Positions 59,543 through 64,000 of a DNA stretch of 64,000 bases are shown piece by piece. The DNA is from Endomychus coccineus (lineage: Eukaryota; Arthropoda; Insecta; Coleoptera; Endomychidae): contig OY294070.1 of NCBI GenBank assembly GCA_958510875.1, positions 48,016,078 through 48,080,077 on the forward strand, given 5' to 3'. The notes below the pieces were generated by a model. The model did no database searches and had not been told where the DNA came from. It saw only the letters and a program-made list of their open reading frames with translations. Each line of letters begins with the position of its first letter. The stretch's first letter is position 1. A program made the position numbers and the translations under genes.

Positions 59543-59727
59543 GTGCATTGTGCCGAAATGCGAAACGGGGTACAAAAGTGTAAAGCAAGAAACTTCTGTT
59601 TCTAAAGTGTCGAAAGATGCCGAAATGCGAAAAAAGTGGATGCTCGCGATTCCGGATAGAAATCGTTTTAACGAGGTCTTTTATGTGTGCGAGCACGTAT
59701 AACGAAAAAGGGGAAGTTATTATTAAG
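59543..59727 (+). pseudogene. THAP-domain exon, probably of a P-like transposase
   Basis: The plus-strand frame reads CIVPKCETGYKS, VSKVSKDAEMRKKWMLAIP and EVFYVCEHV, then a TAA before a KGEVIIK-like end and donor AAG|GTGAGT at 59728. C-x4-C ... W ... P ... C-x2-H is the THAP zinc-finger pattern that opens P-element transposases and many insect THAP proteins. An in-frame stop directly after CEHV (59701) suggests decay. No later exon was found in the next 2 kb. It could be an exon of a domesticated THAP gene, but the stop argues against it. Confidence 0.6.
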
Positions 59728-59739
59728 GTGAGTAACACA

Positions 59740-60119
59740 TTTTGACAAGAGTAACAGTTCTATTCCTCTCTCAAATCAGAATAGTAAATATTGCGTTACG
59801 AGAAGAATTATTTTACTTAATAATGTGATTGTTGCCATACTTCGATCCAAGCGCTAGCTGGTGGCTGAGTGAGGGACTGCGAGTTTGGCGACATGTAAGA
59901 GACTCATGTCAAACATAGAGTTCCCAGACATGTATGTACGACCGTGATCTGATCCCACTGTCTGATGACGGGATGTTATAGGTTATATTCATTGTATCAT
60001 GATAGGTATAGGTATTCTATGTAATATTGCTCACTGTTTGTATGCGCATATTGTGACTATTGATGTTTATCCTTAGATGATATATGTCGAAATACATTTA
60101 CTATTCAATGTTATACCGG
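59740..60119. other. Intergenic, nothing recognised
   Basis: Would be intron or flank of the THAP exon. No second exon recognised. Confidence 0.3.
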
Positions 60120-61013
60120 GATATCAAAAATTATCTTGGTCAAGGGTGGTTGTGGAATCTAAAACGTGTGTCTTACTTTACGTTATCAAAACTTGTGCCA
60201 AATTAATTAATTTGAAGTTTCTAAAAGTGAGAAATTTCCCTATTTTATACGAATGTTATAACACTCAGAAGTCTCCAGCACTTTAGACTCCGGGATTTTC
60301 ACGTGGTCTTTCTAAATTAGAAGGTTCGAATTGTATGAAAACACAATTGCATGAACTCCAGACGTCCTATGTAATTAGCTACGAACGTAATCATTTTGAC
60401 ATAAGCCTCGAGAAGCTCGCTACGCGTCAATTAGGGTTTATACTTTTTACCTCGATCTTGTTGATTCGGGGCCGTTTTATGCCCCCTGCGGCCGGCGCCA
60501 GTTGTAATAAAGCGTTTTCGGCTATAGGCCGCTAGCTTTTAACCGCTTTTGGGTAGCTAGAAAATTCCCTTTGGTACGTCGTACGTTAGACGCGCGTAGC
60601 TGAGACCTGAGAGTACCTTTTTCTATTTTAATTAAATTTTCCTATGTAATCGACATTTAGTTGGCCCCGTTCATAAACTAACGACATGGAGCGAAAACCG
60701 CATGCGAAAATTCCTCGTAAAGACGTTCTATGTTCCGAAGATTTGCAATTTTCTAACTCGCGAGCTACATGGCTATTGCGACCTTGTAAAAGGTTAAAAG
60801 TTAACATTTTGTTTCACACAATCTACAACCACCCTTCACCAAGATAATTTTTAATTTGTAGTTCATTATTGCTTTACAACTGAAATAAATAGGTATGAAA
60901 TTTGTAGGTTATTGATGATGTCAGTGTGACAGTGACATAATTATTTCGAACGTAAAGTAAGACACACGTTTTAGATTCCACAACCACCCTTGACCAAGAT
61001 AATTTTTGATATC
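60120..61013. repeat. Dispersed repeat, copy 2, with perfect 65-bp terminal inverted repeats
   Basis: 60120-60184 and 60949-61013 are exact inverted copies (outer end gatatcaaaaattatcttgg). The core 60185-60948 matches 14684-15402 in opposite orientation, but with about 130 extra GC-rich bases (about 60440-60570) not in copy 1. An internal near-copy of the terminal repeat lies at about 60810-60862. No ORF. Confidence 0.85.
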
Positions 61014-61863
61014 AGGGTACTACTGTCGGTTATTGATACTTTCATTTGAATATGTACTTTTTATATTGTAACAATCTGTAATTGGACATATTGTGTCTGT
61101 TGATTGTTCTACTGTTCTAATAAATGAATCTTCGGTTGTAGTGTAGGTGGTTAACATGCTGGCAAAGCATGTATTTTTGGTAATACCAGGCTGGTATTGA
61201 TTTTCCTCACCCTTGTATACATGTTTTAATTAAAGTGTACATTGATTGATTGATATTCCTTCATATATTTGTCGGGGATCTCGTGTAGCAGTAAGTTGTG
61301 TTGCCTAACTTGGGTGGAATCAGCGGAGTGCCAAGCAGCACGTAATTTCTGGGAAATACCTAATTTTGTGGGATAAGCGAAAGGAGAGATATAGAACGGA
61401 CGGGAAGTCAGTTTAGTTTGGGACTGCAAGAGATCACCACGCTTTTACGAACTCTAGACACGTAATTTATCATAGAAGGGAAATTTAGTTATTTACGTTT
61501 AGCGTTAGGTTTATTTGATTGTTTTATTAAGAGTTTTGTGACTTATGTTGTATTATGGAAAACCAAGGTTAAAACGACGCTTCGATATATTATTAAAATT
61601 TCTAAGTCAAAGATTTGTTATACGAATTCTATGTAATGATTTTCGGACGAATATGCAGAACATAGAACATACATTTGCATTTTAACTTTTGTATCTGTGA
61701 ATATGCTGTTTGCTAGTGGAGGTTAGATGTGATATACTGAGATGTTTGAACTTTCAATATTCAATCAATAACAGTAACCAATTTGATACAAGTAAATACG
61801 TAAACTGATGGAATGATCACGGATTGATATTTCCCATAACTGAAACCCAAGTATCAGGACACA
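61014..61863. other. Upstream region of the zinc-finger gene
   Basis: Contains two adjacent perfect hairpins at 61154-61172 and 61182-61198 (see findings). A 5' UTR exon may lie here but is not identifiable. Confidence 0.3.
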
Positions 61864-62024
61864 ATGAAGCCAAAAACCGCTGACACTTTTCAGGAGTCAT
61901 CGATAATAAAAAATGATCCAGAATTTGAAATTCAAATTAAGAATGAATATGAAAAGATGGACCTTGAGTACCCAGCTATTGAAGAATTCAAACAGGAATT
62001 TGATGATCAGCAAATCGAAATAAA
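61864..62024 (+). CDS. zinc-finger gene, coding exon 1
   Basis: 53 codons plus two bases. The acidic N-terminal tail contains repeated E/F/K-rich motifs such as NDPEFEIQIKNEYE. No zinc finger. Donor GTAAGA at 62025. Confidence 0.75.
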
Positions 62025-64000
62025 GTAAGATTATTATCAAGCGTTTTTGAGTTATCATAATATTCAAATTATGTGACTTACATTCTATTGAGCAGCAATA
62101 ATTTTCAAATAATTATTGTGAATAGGGAAGGATATTACAAATATCTCGGATCCCACAAAAGAAATGAACAAACTTGGTGAGAGTTGAGAACTTTTTCTTT
62201 CTCTATGGCTCTTGTTCCTATACTTTTGTAGCCAAATATATTTTATATGCAGCTCCACTCCTTATGTGTGCTACACAAGTCTCCATTGGTTTTAACTATA
62301 ATTTACATCAGTATCTCACAAAGTGTAGCTCCATATAGGATTCATTTGCCTTCAAGAAAGATGAGTTCTGATGAAACACAACTCGATTCTTAGCAACAGT
62401 GTTTACATCCTTTTGTGCAATTTGAGTTTCAATTGTATAATAGTTGTATTTTTTCATACATGATAATATTTCTTGTGATTCAATATTTGTCTAGGAATTA
62501 TCTAAGAAAAAAAATAATAATCTAAAGAAAAATAAATCATTTTTCCATTTGATTTAAAAACATGTTATTTTGTTGATTAAAATTTTCTAAGCTGGACAGA
62601 CTTAAAAAGTCACCCTGTACAGTCATGTTTCAAACTAACCATAATAAAAAAATTCAGACTTTCACCAATAATAAGTTAATAATGTTCAGAGGACCATTTA
62701 AAAAAATTTCAATTAACTACTGATTATTGGTATAGGGTAACCTACACGAAATAGGTTAAGATTAAAATATTAATATAAATGTGTAATAATATACTGGGTG
62801 CTCTATTTAAAATAACAAAGTTAGGATCAGTACCGCCAAAATTGAAGACCCTATATAGTTGAAAGCATTTTCAGAATGTATATAATGAACTAGTCTCCAA
62901 GGCGTCTTAGGTGGGCCAACCTATAGATATTTAATTATAAACAATACATTTAATTGAAAAAAACGAGAACAAAACTATTAAGTGTTGACAGCTATTTAAA
63001 CCTACGGGGTCTTACCAGAGATTAAAACTGATTCTGAGACTGAACCATAAACCAATATTTCTGTATCGAATAAATAATTTTGTTCATTGTTCTGTCTGAC
63101 TGACCCTACTTAAAATTGATAATTTCAGGATTGAGAACCTTGCTGTTAAAGACGAGTTTGAAGTTCATCCCCATGAATTTATCGCAGATGGTAATAATTC
63201 AACTGAAAGTTCCCCAAGAAATTTAGATTGTTTGGGTAAAGAGTGGCTTAAAACCTCTACTGCAATGAAATGGTCATGTGAGGAAACATATAAATGTGAA
63301 TATTGTGAGTTCAAATGTGATGAAATGATGGAAATCAATAACCATGTAAATAATTTACACAACAGTGAATCTGCAGTATCTAAATATGGAAGTACTCAAT
63401 TCTTAAAAGTGGAATCTCACTTCGACACTGCATCAATGGAAAAACATTGTGATTTTGAATACATAGGATTATCAAATATAAAAAGAAGAGATGCTGAGTT
63501 TATGAACCAATACAAATGTGAACATTGCGATTTTGAAACAGCTGAACTTAGAAGTATAAAAAGCCATGTCATTAGTAAACATACCAAACAGTACATATTC
63601 AAATGTGTACAATGTGATTATCAAAGTACCTGTCACTCAAATCTGAAAAGACACATGTTCAAACATACAGGAGAGAAGAAATATAAATGTAAACATTGCA
63701 GTTATGAAAGCGCGCACACGTCAAGTATAAAGTATCACATCAACACAAAACACACTAGAGAGAAGATATACAAATGTGAACATTGCGATTATGAAAGTAC
63801 TTTACTCTCAACTTTAAAAAGACATGTGAAATCAAAACATACAAAGGATAATTTTAAGATACACAAATGTGAACGTTGCATTTATAGTTCCGATCAGTTA
63901 TCAAATTTGAAAAGGCACATGAACACCAAACACACGAAGAAGATACACAAATGTGATCGTTGCGATTATGAGACCTTGTATATCTTTAATTTCAAACGTC
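61864..64000 (+). CDS. C2H2 zinc-finger protein, two exons seen, 3' end outside the window
   Basis: Exon 1 coding part 61864-62024 (starts MKPKTADTFQ, donor ATAAA|GTAAGA), exon 2 from 63129 (acceptor atttcag|GATTGAG); they join in phase through a split Lys54. 344 residues are visible. Residues 14-60 are acidic and finger-free, then a spacer, then six complete C2H2 fingers and a seventh cut by the window end: Cys pairs at about 63295, 63517, 63604, 63688, 63778, 63868 and 63952. Most fingers are YKCEHCDYE type with Cx2C-x12-Hx4H; finger 3 has Hx3H and is followed by the only canonical TGEK linker. Known for the class: sequence-specific nuclear DNA binding. The target is unknown. No ZAD or BTB domain is visible. 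The start is the first ATG in this frame with a plausible downstream donor; an upstream coding exon cannot be excluded. Confidence 0.85.
63129..64000 (+). CDS. zinc-finger gene, coding exon 2 (partial)
   Basis: Open from the acceptor at 63128 to the window edge (290 codons), encoding all visible fingers. The 1.1-kb intron before it (62025-63128) shows no gene or recognisable transposon. Confidence 0.88.

Overview
The window is eukaryotic nuclear DNA, AT-rich and intron-bearing, almost certainly from an insect. The basis is a Rhomboid-4-type EF-hand protease, a lineage-style C2H2 zinc-finger gene, and a typical insect mix of transposons (mariner, P-like, Harbinger-like, Helentron, Penelope-like, BEL/Pao, Jockey/CR1-like). 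I could not assign an order. Only two host genes are visible. Most of the rest is mobile DNA, much of it broken, nested or inverted.

Host genes. (1) A five-exon EF-hand rhomboid protease on the minus strand: exons at 31642-31526, 27141-26939, 25155-24850, 21490-21277 and 19455-19150. All exons join in phase into a 381-residue protein with two canonical EF hands, a WR motif, HxxxN, GASG catalytic Ser and catalytic His. It looks functional. Its introns 1 to 3 hold BEL/Pao, mariner, RLE-type and Penelope-like debris. (2) A C2H2 zinc-finger gene on the plus strand starting at 61864, with exon 2 running off the right edge.

Layout. 0.3-6.1 kb: three fold-back elements and a tandem segmental duplication, one unit of which was split by a fold-back insertion. 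8.1-8.3 kb: a palindromic MITE. 10.2-12.0 kb: a fold-back Penelope-like element with hammerhead-like motifs in its repeats. 13.6-15.4 kb: a Helentron 3' end abutting a GC-richer repeat that recurs inverted at 60.1-61.0 kb inside 65-bp perfect terminal repeats. 19.1-31.6 kb: the rhomboid gene. 32.0-32.9 kb: a second copy of the 3.8-kb fold-back family. 33.1-38.7 kb: a non-LTR retrotransposon (PHD-type ORF1, EN-RT ORF2) whose ORF1 was hit by a Harbinger-like element that itself holds a P-like element. 39.3-40.0 kb: an unclassified transposon-associated pseudogene. 41.7-43.2 kb: a mariner whose two halves lie in opposite orientation. 43.6-46.9 kb: Jockey-like non-LTR remains. 46.9-59.4 kb: a giant AC/CACATA microsatellite containing a 200-N assembly gap. 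59.5 kb: a THAP-domain exon of a P-like transposase. 61.9-64.0 kb: the zinc-finger gene.

Nothing suggests an operon, CRISPR array or prokaryotic system. The most unusual structures are the 12.5-kb strictly alternating purine-pyrimidine satellite, the hammerhead-like Penelope termini, the three-level TE nest, and the split, inverted mariner. All coordinates come from reading the sequence by eye. TE family names rest on recognised motifs, not on database searches.
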